From: Climacteris rufus
Taxonomy: Eukaryota > Chordata > Aves > Passeriformes > Climacteridae
Direction: 5' to 3'
DNA: 64,000 nucleotides
NCBI GenBank assembly: GCA_013398175.1
Contig: VZRZ01007703.1
Coordinates: forward strand, 2,370,848 to 2,434,847
A program made the position numbers and the translations under genes. This document shows, piece by piece, positions 1-13,492 of this stretch. The number at the start of each line of letters is the position of its first letter. Position 1 is the first letter of the stretch. The notes under the pieces are model-generated. The model was not told the origin of the DNA, did no database searches, and worked only from the letters and a program-made list of their open reading frames with translations.

Positions 1-3000
1 TTTCAGGCTCTGTGGCTGCATTCCTAGATGAGTTGCAATAATTAAATGTGAAAGCAGTGATTGCCAGCATTGCTTGCCAATTCCAGTTTTATAATAAGGG
101 GCAAAAACATCTGATCAGCACCAGACAGAAACAGAAATTTGTTTGACCTATAATTATGTGCCAAACCAATGGTGGTGTGAGTTTAAAGAAACAAAAACAA
201 AAATCCTCCAAAGGTGTGAACTGTCTTACTATTCTGAGAGCAGATATTCCTTTTTGGTAGGGAAACCTCTGGAGGAGGAGATTCCCTTAAGTGATTTTCT
301 TTCTACTGGTTAGAGGTGGCTTGTAAGTTTTTGTTTGTTTGTTTTATTTTGTTTTTGGTTTTTTTTTAAAGCTATTTTAAGGCTCCTTTAGCTTCTCATT
401 TTGCTAGGCACTGAGTAAATTCTTTTTATGCAATGGATAAGTCTAGGTATTATCTATAATCTGCTGGTTTTCCAGTTCTGTTGGCTCATCAGCTTTTTCA
501 GCCACTTCTTCAAGGGACTGAATAACAGGACAGACAGAATTGAACCTGCCGTTTCTCATTTGACAGCTGTAGAGACTGAGAAGTGGCAATAATAAACTTT
601 TGGGATTTATGTGAGCGAAAGGGGCCTATACAGTAATTTTCTGTCCTATTGGATGGACTCTGGAAGCAGCTCAGGGCTACTGGTGACTCTTGTTAAATCC
701 TGGTGAAAAATCTGATAATATAAGCATCGATGCCACACAGAGAATGAACCCAGGCCTGTTAAAAATGTGGAGAGTTATCTGCTTTTTTCTTTTGCAAATT
801 TATCAAAAAAGGACAAATAATTTTTTCCAACATAAAAGGATTACCAGGAGAAAAAAAAAAGAGATAATTAAGTGGACTCTTTTACCAGGGTGTTAGTAGA
901 ATATGTATCTGTGTATTTTTAAGTTTTTGACATTTGACAGTTTCTACATAATTTTTCTAATCTTTTGACCTGTGTATAAGCTTTTTCTTGGCATGAATAG
1001 ATGACCAACTGCGAAAAGAAGTGAGACGCCTTGCTTTCTTATTAACTCCTAAGTAGTTAGGATTTCAGTTTCTGCCATCATGAAATAAGACTTATCTTTC
1101 TGAAGCTGGTGGCTTTTCAGAAATGGCTTTTCTTCCCACTGGAAAATAGCTTTGCATTAAAACTTCCAGACAGCTTTTGTGAATGTAGATGCATTTTCTA
1201 CTCCTATGGATAAGACAAAATAAAGATCAAAGTTCAAGCCATATGTCAGTACTGGCACTGGAGGTTTGCCTTGAAATATTAAGAATTCACAGTGTGAAAA
1301 CTGTGCTTTCACAAGAGCCTATATAAAAGTAATCTGCAGGGTCTCTAATATTCACTTTCTTTTCACAGGTCTGGTATTGTAAGTTTCAGGGCAAATAAAT
1401 TGTGAAGTAAGTCTACAGTTGTCTTTTTTGTTTTATTTTTAGCTTTTCTATTTGTATATTTAAAATCATACGGCTCTGACAGTTTGACAGACTGAGTCAA
1501 GCAAAAATTGAAGGACTTGCATTGGGCATGGTAGTCAGGGAGCAGGCATCAAAACAATACATGGTAACCATGATGAATGGTACAAGAAAATTTCCTACTT
1601 ATTCTTCCTTTGGCTGGTAGTAAAGAAAACTTGAACTGCTATTTTGAATTTACCAATAGCATTAAGTTATTTCCTCTTAATAGCTAGCTAATTTTTCACC
1701 TGATTGATTTTTGCTGAACCATTACCCTTCACAGATATCTGTCATTGCCACAAATTCTGCTTGTTTTAATTATGGCTTATATCAAGAATTACTTCTTTGT
1801 CTTAGTTCAAGCTGCAAGTCACATTTTATCATGTAAACAAAACAATTAAAAATGCATAGATAGGAAGAGCTGTGAATAATATGCCTCTATAAATGGCTTA
1901 CATAAAGCAGAATGATATATAATGCTTATGGCACAAATGCGTTGTCTCCCATCTTGCTGCTATTGCATTACCTCACTGTAGAGTAAATGTAAAATGTGAC
2001 ATTAATTATTTATTTTTCTGTGTTTCTGGGCTAATATTTCACTGTACCATAACTCCCCTTTATTCTTGAATTTTTGCTCTTAAGTGAGCTGATGTGAAAT
2101 CCCCTTAATATTTCAGCTACCCTGTAATTAACTACTAAACCAAGCATCATGAAAAATCAGAATAGTTTTACTGAGTGTCAAGGAATGCAAAGTGATCAAC
2201 ACTAACAAGGAAGGATGGAAGATAGTAGAGTATTTCTGCAAACAGATCCAGAATGCTCTGTAGTTGATGGTTCTTTAAAAGAGGATGCTTGATCATTTAT
2301 CCGTTGAACCTATCCCAACACTTTGCTATTCACAGTTACTATTTTGAGTAAACTATCACTACTTTTTATGGGAACAACTTTCGGGTAGTGCACCCATGTG
2401 TGAGAACATGAACCATGTTCTCCTTTCGTTGAGCTTCCTGACTCATTATTTTCAGAGTTGAATTAGTAAGCCGACAACTGTCTGACTGAGCATCTCAGCT
2501 CTGTGTCATTGCTTAGGCAGACCATCTTTTACCTGCATTTTAGGTATGGCTGTTTGACTTTGCAGTGCAAACATATGTACAAGTGTGCCCACCCAGGTAT
2601 GCTGAGAGGCTCTTTACCTCAGGTTTGGAAGGGCACTGGGTCTCCCTTGGGAGGCTGCACCTCCCACAGAGATTTGCTCTCAGGCTCCCCTGGAGAAGCT
2701 GAAAACAGCGGGAGAAAGTGGCTGGGGAGTGCAAGAGTTTGCACTGAGCTTTAGTTGAGAGCAAGGGTCTTGTCAGGGAGATACTTGGTCCTGCTGCTTT
2801 AGAAGTGAGCAAAGATTAAGCTGCAGACACACATCCTGCACGTGGGTCAGTTCTGGCACAGGAGTGTTGCTATGAGGTGAAAGCAGTAGCAGTATTTTGC
2901 AATAGCTCCTCTATGGAGGCAGGTTCTGCTACTGCCTTAACAAGCAGTGCAATACAAACAAGTCTTGAATCTGAGATATGTCATAACTTTAGTAGGTGGG

Positions 3001-3310
3001 GGGCTTTTGAAACTCACCTTGGCAAACAAGTATTTGTGAAGAGTCGCTTCATAAGCACATTCATGATGAATATTCATCTGCTGCACAGAGGAGTTTCTGA
3101 CTGGGATTTGACTTGGATGCATGTACTAGGACAAATTTTCTACCACAGGCAATTACAATAATTTAAAGCAAGACATGATGAGAATAAAGAGTAGAAAGAG
3201 CCGTTGTACTTACCTTAACGATGCTGTTTCATCTAAAAATTTGTTTCATTTAATTTCCAAGAACATCTGCCATAATCAGTTTTAATCCATTATATAGATT
3301 CCATTTTAAG
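1..3310. other. AT-rich non-coding 5' flank (or upstream intron)
   Basis: No exon, RNA gene or clear transposable element is recognised here. The sequence is AT-rich with scattered homopolymer runs. Open frames at about 690-896, 2503-2754 and 2877-3161 are short, resemble no protein I know, and lack paired splice sites or codon-use signals. The stretch at 2580-2760 is somewhat more GC-rich but not identifiable. If a longer ZNF385D isoform starts further upstream, this is intron; otherwise it is intergenic. Confidence 0.6.
327..367. repeat. T/G-rich low-complexity tract
   Basis: The run is made of TTTG-type units that grade into a run of T. It is simple low-complexity DNA with no coding content. 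Confidence 0.8.
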
Positions 3311-3365
3311 GATAATTCAGGTTGGAAAGGACCTCAGGAGGTCTCTAGTCCAACTCCTTTGTGAA
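3311..3365 (-). mobile_element. CR1 LINE 3'-end fragment
   Basis: The plus strand reads a diverged CAGGTTGGAAAGGACCTC followed by a block ending CTAGTCCAACTCC. This is the reverse complement of the terminal part of avian CR1 elements. Only about 55 bp remain, with no terminal octamer repeat left, so it is a short old fragment. Orientation is inferred from the known CR1 3' end. Confidence 0.75.
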
Positions 3366-5347
3366 AGCAGAGAGAATTTGAAAAGGCAGAAAGCTGTGAG
3401 AAAGGCAGAAATCTGACTGGGTTGCTCAGAGCTTTTAGACTTTGGAAACCACCAAGGATGGGCACAACACATAATTATTATGAATATTTTTTTTTTTTTT
3501 AACTAAGGAAGATGTTCAATCTTGTGCTGAAACTGAATGAGACATTGAAGATATTGTGGGATGAATCTGAATCAATTTTCCAGAGCAGAGTACTAACTCC
3601 CAGCATGTGGTTTCAGTCTGGTTTAAGTGGGAGGCAGCCTAAGTCCCAGCAGAGAGGAGAGTGTTTCCTTGCTGCTGTTGCAGACAAAAGTGTGAATTGT
3701 GGGCACCTGCCATCAAAAAGTAGCTCATTTTGACAGTAGTCTATTTTATTATGATTTGGCTGTATTTTTGTATCTGTTCTCACTGGAATCTCCTTTTATT
3801 GTCAGTAGCAGCTCAGCAGTTGATACATACTGCAAGTGTTCATCTCAATACAAATCTAAGTGAATATTGATGCTTTTAGTACTTCCAGAAAGTGAAATAG
3901 TGAAAAGAAAGCATTTCTGGACAAAATTGTGTTTTTTTTCTGTAGAGGTTTCCTTTTATGGTGACATGCCTTTGAGTAATCTGTCCTAGCATCATGCAGA
4001 TAAAAGTTTACTGGGGACAGATAGCTACTTAGGCCAGAATGATGCCAAAGCTTTGCAGGAAATAGATTTGATTAGATTAGACTTCATGTTCTTTTTCCAT
4101 CCCAGCTGTGCTTTCAGAGAAGTAATTATTCTGTTCAGCTATGACATGAGTCAGCAAAGTGAAAAGGCAGATTTTTCTGCCTTTAGGAAAACTGGCATAG
4201 AGTTTGTGTTAACTCACACTTTGCTTGCTTTGTATTAGCAGAACTGCAAGCATCTTTCTCAAAGTCATGTCCTGTGGTCAATTCCAGTCCTACAAGTAGC
4301 TATTTTGATCATCTGATGTTACATACACACCACAGTCACAGTATGGAAACTGCACTTGTGGGAATTGCACTTACTCTTCCTCAGTTTCCATTCCTACACA
4401 GGCATACTCTTCCCTAATGTAATTAAATGTCAGGAGGAGCTCTGATCTGTGGCATCCAGGGGACAGTTTTGAGTCTCACAAGGGTTAGAAATATATGAAG
4501 AAAATGTGGCTATGGGCAAATGAATTGTTATTCTATTTCAGTTTTGAATTATGGAGCAAGAAATGTAAATTTAAATGTGTTATCCTGTATGCATAACTTT
4601 TGTTGACTCAACCAAATTTATGTATTGTCTAGAGAAAATTGGAACTTATGCCTCCTGGTCAATTAGCAAGATACTATGCCACCTTTTACTGCACACACAT
4701 TTTTGATTTTGAATAATTCATATGCTATTTTGAGTACCAGTCTGTCACACCATTGTTTCTCACTGGTTACTAGTCAATGCTTACTTCTGGTTTTATTTTA
4801 CCTTCTACATTTCAGCCATATATGTTAAAAAAGAGCAAACTCTATTGGATTAGTAGAATACACATGGATGTGGCAGGAACATGAATTAACCACAGGGAAA
4901 ACACCCTTAGTGGTTAGATACTAATTTTTTACACATCAATTTTAAAGTATTAAAATGTGAGTAATGCAAAATAAAATTTTAAAATATTATCTACGGTGAC
5001 ATTTATTTCAAGGCTGTATGATATTACTTGTGTTATTTCATCTTTGGGTATTTGCAGCTGCGTTTGTCTTAGTGTTATGAACATGAATATATATTATTAA
5101 AGGCACAAGTGACTTTTTAAAGAGCTTACCTGTCATACTTTTAGGCAAGAAGATAAGTGTGGGGTTTCCACTGGTTCAATGAACTGCCTCTCTGTCAGGA
5201 TAGCATGTCAGGTACTACGGAAATAGGGTCTGCTGTGTTTTCTCAAGAGTGACTAAGCTTCTACTGGTAAACATTGCAATACCTGAAAGTTATAACAATA
5301 GTTTTATTATAAAAGTTATGTTTATACCGTGTTTTAGCTCAATTTAG
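3366..5347. other. Non-coding AT-rich stretch
   Basis: Nothing recognisable apart from short homopolymer runs. A local direct repeat of AAAGGCAGAAA-type units occurs near 3375-3412. The small open frames (3512-3733, 4053-4238) show no homology that I recognise. Confidence 0.55.
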
Positions 5348-5900
5348 AGAATCATAGAATATCCTGAGTTGGAAGGGACTCACAAGGATCATCAAAGACC
5401 AACTCCTGGCCCTTCACAGGATCCATCCCCAAGAGTCACACTGTGTGCCTGAGAGTGGTCCAAACATTTCTTGAACTCTGTCAGGCTTGTAACTGAGACT
5501 TCTTACCTGGGGAGCCTGTTCCAATGCCCAGCCAGCCTCTGGGTGAAAAACCTTTCCCTAATGTCCAACTTAAACCTCCCCTGACACAACTTCATGTAAT
5601 TCCCTCCGTTTCTGTCACTGGCCACCACAGAGATGAGATCTGGGCCTGCCACTCTACTTGCCCTTGTGAGGAACCTGTAGACAGCTATGAGGTCTCCCCT
5701 CGGTCTCCTCCAGGCAGATCAAGGCAAATAACCTTATCTAGTTATTGTATGGCTTCTCCTCCAGAGCCCTCCTTGTGGATGCTCTCTTATAGCCTTATGT
5801 CTTTCTTACATTGTGATACGCAAAACTGCACACAGGACTTGAGGTGAGACCACACCAGTGCAAAGTAGAATGGGACAATCACCTGCTTTGATTTGGCTAA
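5348..5900 (-). mobile_element. CR1 LINE 3' portion, 5'-truncated
   Basis: On the plus strand it begins AGAATCATAGAATATCC and continues with a GTTGGAAGGGACTCACAAGG block. This is the reverse complement of the CR1 3' terminus and its ATTCTATG-type tail. Further in are blocks matching the antisense of the CR1 ORF2 C-terminal coding region and 3' UTR: the CTGTTCCAATGCCCAGCC stretch, the GAGGTCTCCCCTCGG stretch, and GTGAGACCACACCAGTGC near 5844-5864. At about 550 bp it is a 5'-truncated copy, as is usual for CR1. The 107-codon open frame at 5524-5847 lies on the antisense strand of the element and is not a gene. Confidence 0.92.
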
Positions 5901-8900
5901 GAGAGCAGTCTTGAGAGAGAGAGTGACTCCAGCCTAACTAATCACCATAAGCTTAACTAATTCAAAGTTAACTTTATTTCGCCTTCATTGTTTAATGGGA
6001 TATTTGGTGTAACTAACAAAGAAATAAATGCTGTAAAATATTGTGTGTATTTCCATAAGAATAGCTTTCCTGAGGTATGACTGTAATTCCTTGTGTTCTT
6101 TATTTGTCTGTACTGCATATAAAGCCTAATATGTTCGCTGAGTCAGGCCAGACAGGATATATAAACAGTACTTTGTCCCTGCCAACTACACTGGTAGCTT
6201 CGAGTGCTTTGCATTATTTATTTGAAAGTGTCTGTTGCTTAAACATTGTCTTTGAATGCATGATTTTAAAGTGATGGGAAATCTACAAGTTTGGGTCCAT
6301 TTAGTGAAAAGTGAAAGCTCCTTCCCATAAATTTTGAACTGCAACAGTAGGAAACAGTGTTATAAATGGTACTGAATCAAGTTCTGCATGAAAGTGGTAA
6401 TTGAATCTTCTAAACAAATGGCTGCATGGCTGTCTGTGCTTCGACTTTCACTTCTGACCACTGTCATCTATATAGTGAGCATCTAACATGTTTATGCCAT
6501 CCTTGGTTCTTTAGGCAATATAAAAGGACTCATAAGAAAAGGATTGACATCTAATATTTGTAAATAAAAGCACATGATTCTCTATTCTGGATAAAATAGC
6601 CTTGAACTTATAATATGGATTATTCCATGTGTTATTTAAATGAGAAGCTCCAGAAGACCGGTTGAGACCCAGATTTCAAAAGCCTGGCAGGTCCTACAAG
6701 TTTGTTTTCATGGGATTTATACTTGTGTTAGATTTCTTAAGGAGAAATCCCTGCCAGAATGCCAAGAACTGCAGAAAGACAAAAAGTCTTCAAGCAGTAC
6801 CTTTCTGGATCCTTCAATAGATTCTCCTGATAGAAAGGGGAATGTTTGGTGGTGGTTCCTGATTCTCCAGATCCCGCATATGGATTTTACATTAGTTAGA
6901 CAAAGTCACTACATTAGAATAAGAAATGTGAAATACTCTCATGAAAGGTTCCCTAAAATTCCTATGGACTGGGGTTTTATTGAAATTTCATGGTTGTTGA
7001 TACTTTTTAGAAGCATAAATTGTAAGCACACTTTTCCTCACAATAAGAAAATTTTTTTACAATGCTCTCGGTATTTCACTGAGGCCTTTTCAGAGGCAAA
7101 GTCATGATCCTTAGATATACAAGGTATGGACTTAGAACCTACAAGAAACCTCAAGTTCATTGTTTCCTCAGAAGAATTTCTTAGTATTAATTTGAATCAA
7201 TAAAACAGATAATGATAGGCCTAGAAAGTTAATTTTAAATAATGCTGTTTAAAAATCCTTGGAAAGCCTTTCTACTTGTTTTATAGTAGAATGACTAAAT
7301 GTTTTGTTTTGAAAGTGCCAATGTTTTTTTTTAACTCAAGTGTAGTAATTTATTTTCATGGTTTAAAAGCTATTTTCAGTGTTCATAAAAAATGTGGGGG
7401 TTTTGTCGGTTTTTTGTAATTTTAAAATGGTTTCTGTAATTTCTAAGTCATGCTGTATTGAAAATAAACTCTTAATCATAGCAAAACTGGTAGATCATTA
7501 TGCTATAGCAATAAGATGAACTCTTCCAAAGCAGAAGAAAGGGACAAGGTTTTCAAATTGTACAATTCTTTATCTTTTATGTTTATTTTGTGTGAGTTTA
7601 TGGCATAAATATGTTCCTCATGAAATACAGCAGAATACTTCTTTATTGATAGTATTTAACAAACTTACAAGATAGCAATTTCCAAGTATTCCTACATCAC
7701 TTAATTGAATTGCTTTTTAGTTAAAAAAATATAGCAAAATGCAATTTCTAGCATTGTCAAGGTAATCACAGATGTGGGGGTAAAGGGGAAGGTGTAGGAG
7801 AAAATAGTGATGTGGTAAATTAGGAGTAAATAACTTTGGAGTGCAGTATCGTTGAATTTTTTGTACTAAATACTGTCCAAATAGGACAGTAGGAATAAAT
7901 AGGAGCAGAAAGTTTGAGAGTGGATAAAAGTATTATTAAAATTTTAGGTACTATTTTCTATTTAAGATTGCCCATTTGTATTAAGTCCTGTTATGTCAGC
8001 CAAAGAAATCCTTATTACAGGATTTATGCTGGAAAACATCAGTGTTATGAGAGTGCTGAACTTAGATTACTGGCAGAGTTTCCTGGACTATCCAGTCTAA
8101 ATAACTATCCAACAGTTATACTAGCTGTATTTCAAATATTATTTTATCTAGAACTTGGAAATAGGATAATGAAGCTACTTTGTCCCAAAACCTTGATTTA
8201 GCATAATTCAAGTCCACTAAGCTTTCATGACTTTTAAAATCAAATTTTATAGTGCAACTATGATGTGGTTACAAAATGAAGCTGTCATTCGTCTGAGTCA
8301 CTGTTGGGAGTGGATATTTTATTCCGGTTACATTTTTAGACATGCCTATTTACTTCTACATTAGCAACTTTTTTTGTTCAGTTTCTTATTTTCAGTATAT
8401 GTGCGTATGATATGTAACACTATTTGAAAATACATTATGTATAACTTACTACAGAAATGAAAGAATTAACATTGTTTCAATATGAAAAACACATAGAATT
8501 TAGAATCTTCCCTGGGGTCCTGTCCTATTCCCATTTAGATTGACAGATACCTTCCTGTTTTTCTCTGTTAAAATAGGCTCAGGGTCACAGTAAAAATTTG
8601 AGAGTACTGAAGGGTTTTTTTTCTTCTCTTTAAAATTACTTCCACAGCACCTTAAAATGTCCTTGATGTTTAAGTGATTCTTTTGTGCAGATGAGAGTTG
8701 CTGCTCCTAATAGCTGATAGTTTGATAAAGACGAGCAAGTTACCATTCAGTTATAACACACCAAATTCAGGCAGACTTCTGTTTCTGCTTTTAACATTAA
8801 GAAATACTTTATAGGTGTCCAAAGACAGGTGACAAGTTAAGGAACAATAAGGAATGAATGGAAAGAAAAATATAAACAACCTTTGGAATCTCCTATCAGG

Positions 8901-9540
8901 GTCCCAGATGTCACACACTCGTGACTATGTTATGGCCTAATTAATAAAAATTGTTTTTTCTCCCAAGTGGCTTATATGGAGAGTAACTTATGTAAGACTT
9001 GTTATATCTGCTTGTTGATATTTTCTCTGCTTTTTTTCTCTCTTCATTCTACTTAGTAGTAGTTTAAAGCCCTAGGGATGCTTTGAGTATCCTGTGGAAA
9101 TAGTCTCCAGTTACCGTTAGGGAAATGCACATTTAAAACTCTGAATTCCTAAGATTAACCCAAATGAAGTTCGGACTAGGTGGTTGTTGAGTTAGTTGAT
9201 TCAGTGCATACCATACAAAAATTTCCTCATACAAACCAAATTATCAGACCTGAAAATAATTATTAGTAGTAAGATTTAAATGTCCTTTGGTGCTTTGTGA
9301 GGAAGTAGATTAAGAAATAAAAAAAAAGCACTTATTTGACCTATTTAAAGTCACCTTACACGTGGGGTTCTCAGTGCTGTCTGGAAGCAGCAATTTTCTA
9401 TGAAGTGTCTCACTGTAAACCTGAAAGCGAGAGGGTGTATTTGGTTTGTGTGGAGAGGATGGGGTGTACAGGAGTGGCTTTTGTGAGCAGCTGCTAGAAG
9501 CTTGCCCTATGTTCAGTAGACCCAATTCCCCCTAGGGGAG
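5901..9540. other. AT-rich non-coding stretch with one 155-codon open frame
   Basis: No family or RNA gene is recognised. The one item of note is an uninterrupted 155-codon frame at 6640-7107 on the plus strand. Its predicted product has a charged, serine-rich middle (around KDKKSSSS) and a hydrophobic C-terminal third, and it resembles no protein I know. It lacks a credible promoter or partner exons, so it is probably a chance opening. Confidence 0.5.
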
Positions 9541-10030
9541 AAATTGCTCAGGAGCAACTGTAGCCAGAGAGAGGAGTGAGAATTTGTGAGAGAAACAGCT
9601 CTGCAGGCATCAAGGTCAGTGAAGAAGAAAGGGGAGGAGATGCTTCAGGCACTGGAGCAGGGATTCACCTACATCTCGTGGTGAAGAGTGTGAGGAGTCC
9701 TCTCCCTGAGGAGGAAGGAGCAGCAGAGACAATGTATTATGAACTGACCGCCATTCCCTGTCCCCATGTGCCACTGGGGATGGAAGAGATAGCAAAAATT
9801 TGGAGTCAAGCCTGGGAAAGTGTTTTATTTCTCATTATCCTGTTCTGGTTTGATTGGTAATAAATTAAACAAATTTCCCTGCCTTAAGTCTATTTTGCCC
9901 ATGACAGTGTCTGGTGAGTGATCTCTCCCTGTCCTTGTCTCAACCACAAGCCTTTCACTGTATTTTCTCTCTCCATCCAGCTGAGGAGGGGAGTGGTAGG
10001 CAGCTTTGGTGGCATCTGGCATCCTGCCAC
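9541..10030 (+). mobile_element. Endogenous retrovirus LTR (avian ERV, solitary or fragment)
   Basis: The segment matches a widespread avian LTR as I remember it. Diagnostic blocks are GTGTGAGGAGTCCTC, GAGGAGGAAGGAGCAGCAGAGAC, TATGAACTGACCGC, TTTCTCATTATCCTG and TTTGATTGGTAATAAATT, then TTTTGCCCATGACAG, GTGAGTGATCTCTCCCTG, CCAGCTGAGGAGGGGAG and GGTGGCATCTGGCATCC. The AATAAA at 9859-9864 is the expected polyadenylation signal, about 40 bases before the probable R/U5 boundary. No gag, pol or env coding sequence adjoins it, so it is a solitary LTR or fragment. Both ends are approximate. I think it belongs with the ERVL-like avian LTRs but am not sure of the family name. Confidence 0.8.
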
Positions 10031-13000
10031 AGAGGGTAAGTCAAGTCTTTTCGATCATGCTTTGAATCATTGTAGGGTTTCTCTGCACTCATCAAAGCTG
10101 GGGGTAAAGTCGAAGCACAGCATGTCCAGCATTGTTATCCCTTACATACAGGTTTGGGTAGAGCAACAGGGGACATAAGGAGAGGTTAGCTGGGACAAGA
10201 AATAAATTATGTTTATAACTGTGAAGAAACCATATAAAATCCTGTATCTCTGCTGAGGAAAGGAAGTAAAGTAATGGTGCTGCAGGTCCCTTCATTGCAA
10301 ATTTTTTTATGTGGCATGTCTGGTTCACTTGATTTTGAAGTTATCAAAGGAATGAAGCTACAACTAGTAGGAAAGACTTTCCTGAGGGCTTGATAAATCC
10401 ATCCTCAAGCTAATTCTTGCAGCTTGGTGGAAAGAATATTGCAGTTCCTGAGACTTTCAGACTCATTTGCAGGCTCTTGTGGGTTTGTCAGTCCACAGCA
10501 CTCTGCGTCTTGGGAAACACTGGACCCAGTTAATGTGTCGCTGAGCAGTGTTTATTTTTGACACTAATCAAGCTTTGTGGGTTAAAAAAGCAGACACAGT
10601 GAATTCAAGCAGACCAGATGTTTTTAGTTTTTATTGCCAAGTTTCGAAAAATCTGTAAAATGAAGAAGTAAAATAATCAGTGTAGCCTTAGCATTTTTCC
10701 TGAGGTGAACTAATTTCCTTTTTGTTGCTTAGGGTTGTTGAGGCGAATCTTGGCCTTAGAGCAAGGGGAGCAATACTGTTGGCAGACACCCTTTTGCAGG
10801 ATGCTAGGCCTCACAGTGGGAGCCTGAAGCCACCTGTGTAAAAGAGGTGCGCACCTGGTCCCAGGCTGCTCTAAACAGCAGGCATAGTAAGCATTTTCTA
10901 TCAGTTTACCAGGGATGAGAGCTCCCTGCCTTTGCCTTTTGGCACTTGTAACCTGCCGTGTGTTGCTTATCAGAGGATGCTCAACCTTTCCCTGTTGCTG
11001 ACTTCTCTCAGATTATTACTGTACCTCTTTAGTTCATTTCTCTGGCTTCAGTGGCTTCACTCTTCTCAGCTTTTCAAGACTGCTATAAGTCTTCTAAAAT
11101 CAATAAGAGGATCAATTGTACAACTGTTCTCTTAATTTTACAGTCTGTACCATGTCCATAGCTTTCCATAGAAATCGTGCAGTGTGTGAGTAATCCAGCC
11201 ATCAAACTTGTCATGAACTGTACATTTAAACTCCATAACATTTGTTAGTTGTGTACTTGTATACATTTATATGAAACACTGATTTTTCTAATGTAAGGAC
11301 CCAATTTCTGATGCCATTACTCACCTTGCCCTGTGTCTCTCAATTGAGAGCTAACACAATAGGTCTGTTCAGAGTTCTCAGTAACATGCCAGAATTTAGT
11401 TTTTAAAGAATAGTCAATATGGATGTGAGAAAATCATCAACTTTCATTTTTCATAAGTGATAATGTCTAAATAAAACTCCTCCTCAATGCCTGGAATGCA
11501 GCAGTTTCAAGTACAGCTCAGGGAGTCAGGACAACCGTTTACCTGGTGGCTGAGGATGAAAGTACCCAAATTAATATTTTTCTTCAAGTTCACCCTTTCA
11601 CATAGAGAGACTCTTTTATCAATTAATTTATGTTATACATTTTCTCTCTGTTCATATTTGAAATATGAATCTATATCATCCTGTAGTGGAGGATAGATTG
11701 TGACCCATATGTGATTTATTTTCCTGTTTCATAGAGGTGGATTAAATCCATTCCTGATGTTCTGGAAGCATTGAGGCATTTTGCTGCTTTAGGCCTGTTG
11801 CTAAATGCCAGGTGGCTTGGAAAGGCAGAAATTAAGAAAGGACTTTGTCCACATGCTGGTGAAAATAATATATGCTAATGCATCTAATGAACTTGTGGGT
11901 CGTAACCTGTGTGCATTTGAGGATAATCATTCTTTTATTTTCTTTGAAAACGGCAAAACTTGGTTAAAAGCTTTGCTTGTTGAAGATTCAAAAGTAATAG
12001 TACATGGAGTTTAATTTACATTTTACAGTTGCTCTTAGAGTTAATTTAAAAAATATAACAGAGTAAACAAAACTTCATTTGGGAAAAAAAAGACAAATGA
12101 GACCATTTTCTGATAATGAATGTCAGGAAAGCATAGCCTGATTCCTTGTGATAGGGATAAATATATTTGCACTAATGTGCTTAAAAGGCAACTATTAGTT
12201 TTTAATGAATGTAAGAGATTTACTTTTTTAGCAGAGCTACTAAAATAATAATCATACATAAAGGAGTACTTCACATAAGCTCAGGAAATTATATTCAGAG
12301 ATTTAACTAGGGAATTGGGTTCTGGTTTGAAAGATAACGTTCATTTCTACATACAAAAAAAAATGTTTAGTTCATTAGCATACTTTTATTCTGCAGACAC
12401 TGAAAAGCTTTAATGCCCCCCAAATTACTTAGATGTAACTTAGTTTTATGAGTTATCAAGCACTAAGGATATAAATAGCCCTATTATTCTCTAGTAGCTG
12501 TTGCAGTACTGTTCCAGCCACCACTATTGCACAGTAGGAGGCATTTTAAATGCTGGTTTGTTCCTCACATTAGTGTACCAGATAAGCTTGATTCTGAGGT
12601 AATATACTGACTGAAAGTGGACATATGGTTTTAAGGCACCTGGTGAAGTGTAGACTCTCACATTAAAGCATTAAAATATGTCTAATGGGCAGACACTCTG
12701 TTTTTTGAAATAAGACTTTAGATTCATAATCTAATGCAGCACCAGTGGAAGATTAGTGAGGTCATTTTATTGATTGAGAAAAATGGTCAGACTAAAATGT
12801 TCTACCTTCATGTTGGATACAATTTTCACTTATTCACATCTATGCATAGATAAGTATGTCTACGTACATAAAACATAGTGCGATTGGTGATGTAAAATAA
12901 TGGAGATATAAAAATCTGGGTTGAGGAAGCAGACATTTGGGCTCTTCCCTGTAGGAATTCAGCTGGGTGTCACCAACAGGCAACAATAGTAAGAGTCATA

Positions 13001-13220
13001 TGACTACACATGCATTGCACTTCGAGGATTTCTCATACATTGAGAAATGTATACTCATTTCTCACACTCTCTTACTCTCTCTGGTCTCCAAAGAAACTGA
13101 TGGCATGCTGTATAGACAATAGCATGATATCAGACAGCAGGGATAAATATCAGTGCATCATCTTCAGCATGGATTATTATTGTCACCACAAAGAACTCTT
13201 TGTTTTCTGCAAAGCACTGA
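10031..13220. other. Non-coding AT-rich stretch
   Basis: No exon or repeat family is recognised. The 10720-10880 part is more GC-rich than its surroundings but could not be identified. Small open frames (10932-11135, 11487-11696, 11805-12014) have no recognisable product. Confidence 0.55.
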
Positions 13221-13492
13221 TCTCTTTTCTCTGGTGACCAGTGACAGGAACTGAGGGAATGGCCTGAAGCTGTATGAGGGAGGTTTAGGTTGGATATTAG
13301 CAAAAGGGTGGTTGGGCATTGGAACAGGCTCCCCAGAGAAGGGATCACAGCACCAAGCCTGACAGAGTTCAAGAAGTGTTTGGACAATACTCTCAGGCAC
13401 ATGGTATGATTGTTGGGGATGGTCCTGTGCAGGGCCAGGATTTGACTTGATGATCCTTGTGGGACCTTCCTGACTCAGAATATTCTGTGAAA
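13221..13492 (+). mobile_element. CR1 LINE 3' end, sense orientation
   Basis: It reads in CR1 sense orientation. GTGACCAGTGACAGGAA and GGGAGGTTTAGGTTGGATATTAG are followed by TTGGAACAGGCTCCCCAGAG, then GACTTGATGATCCTTGTGGGACC, and it ends in TCAGAATATTCTGTGA, a decayed ATTCTRTG terminus. The ORF2 C-terminal reading frame is destroyed by frameshifts and stops. This copy lies in the opposite orientation to the other three CR1 copies. The antisense open frames at 13130-13402 are artefacts. Confidence 0.9.

Noticed and set aside
5524..5847. 107-codon plus-strand open frame
   Set aside because: It lies on the antisense strand of a CR1 element and is not a gene.
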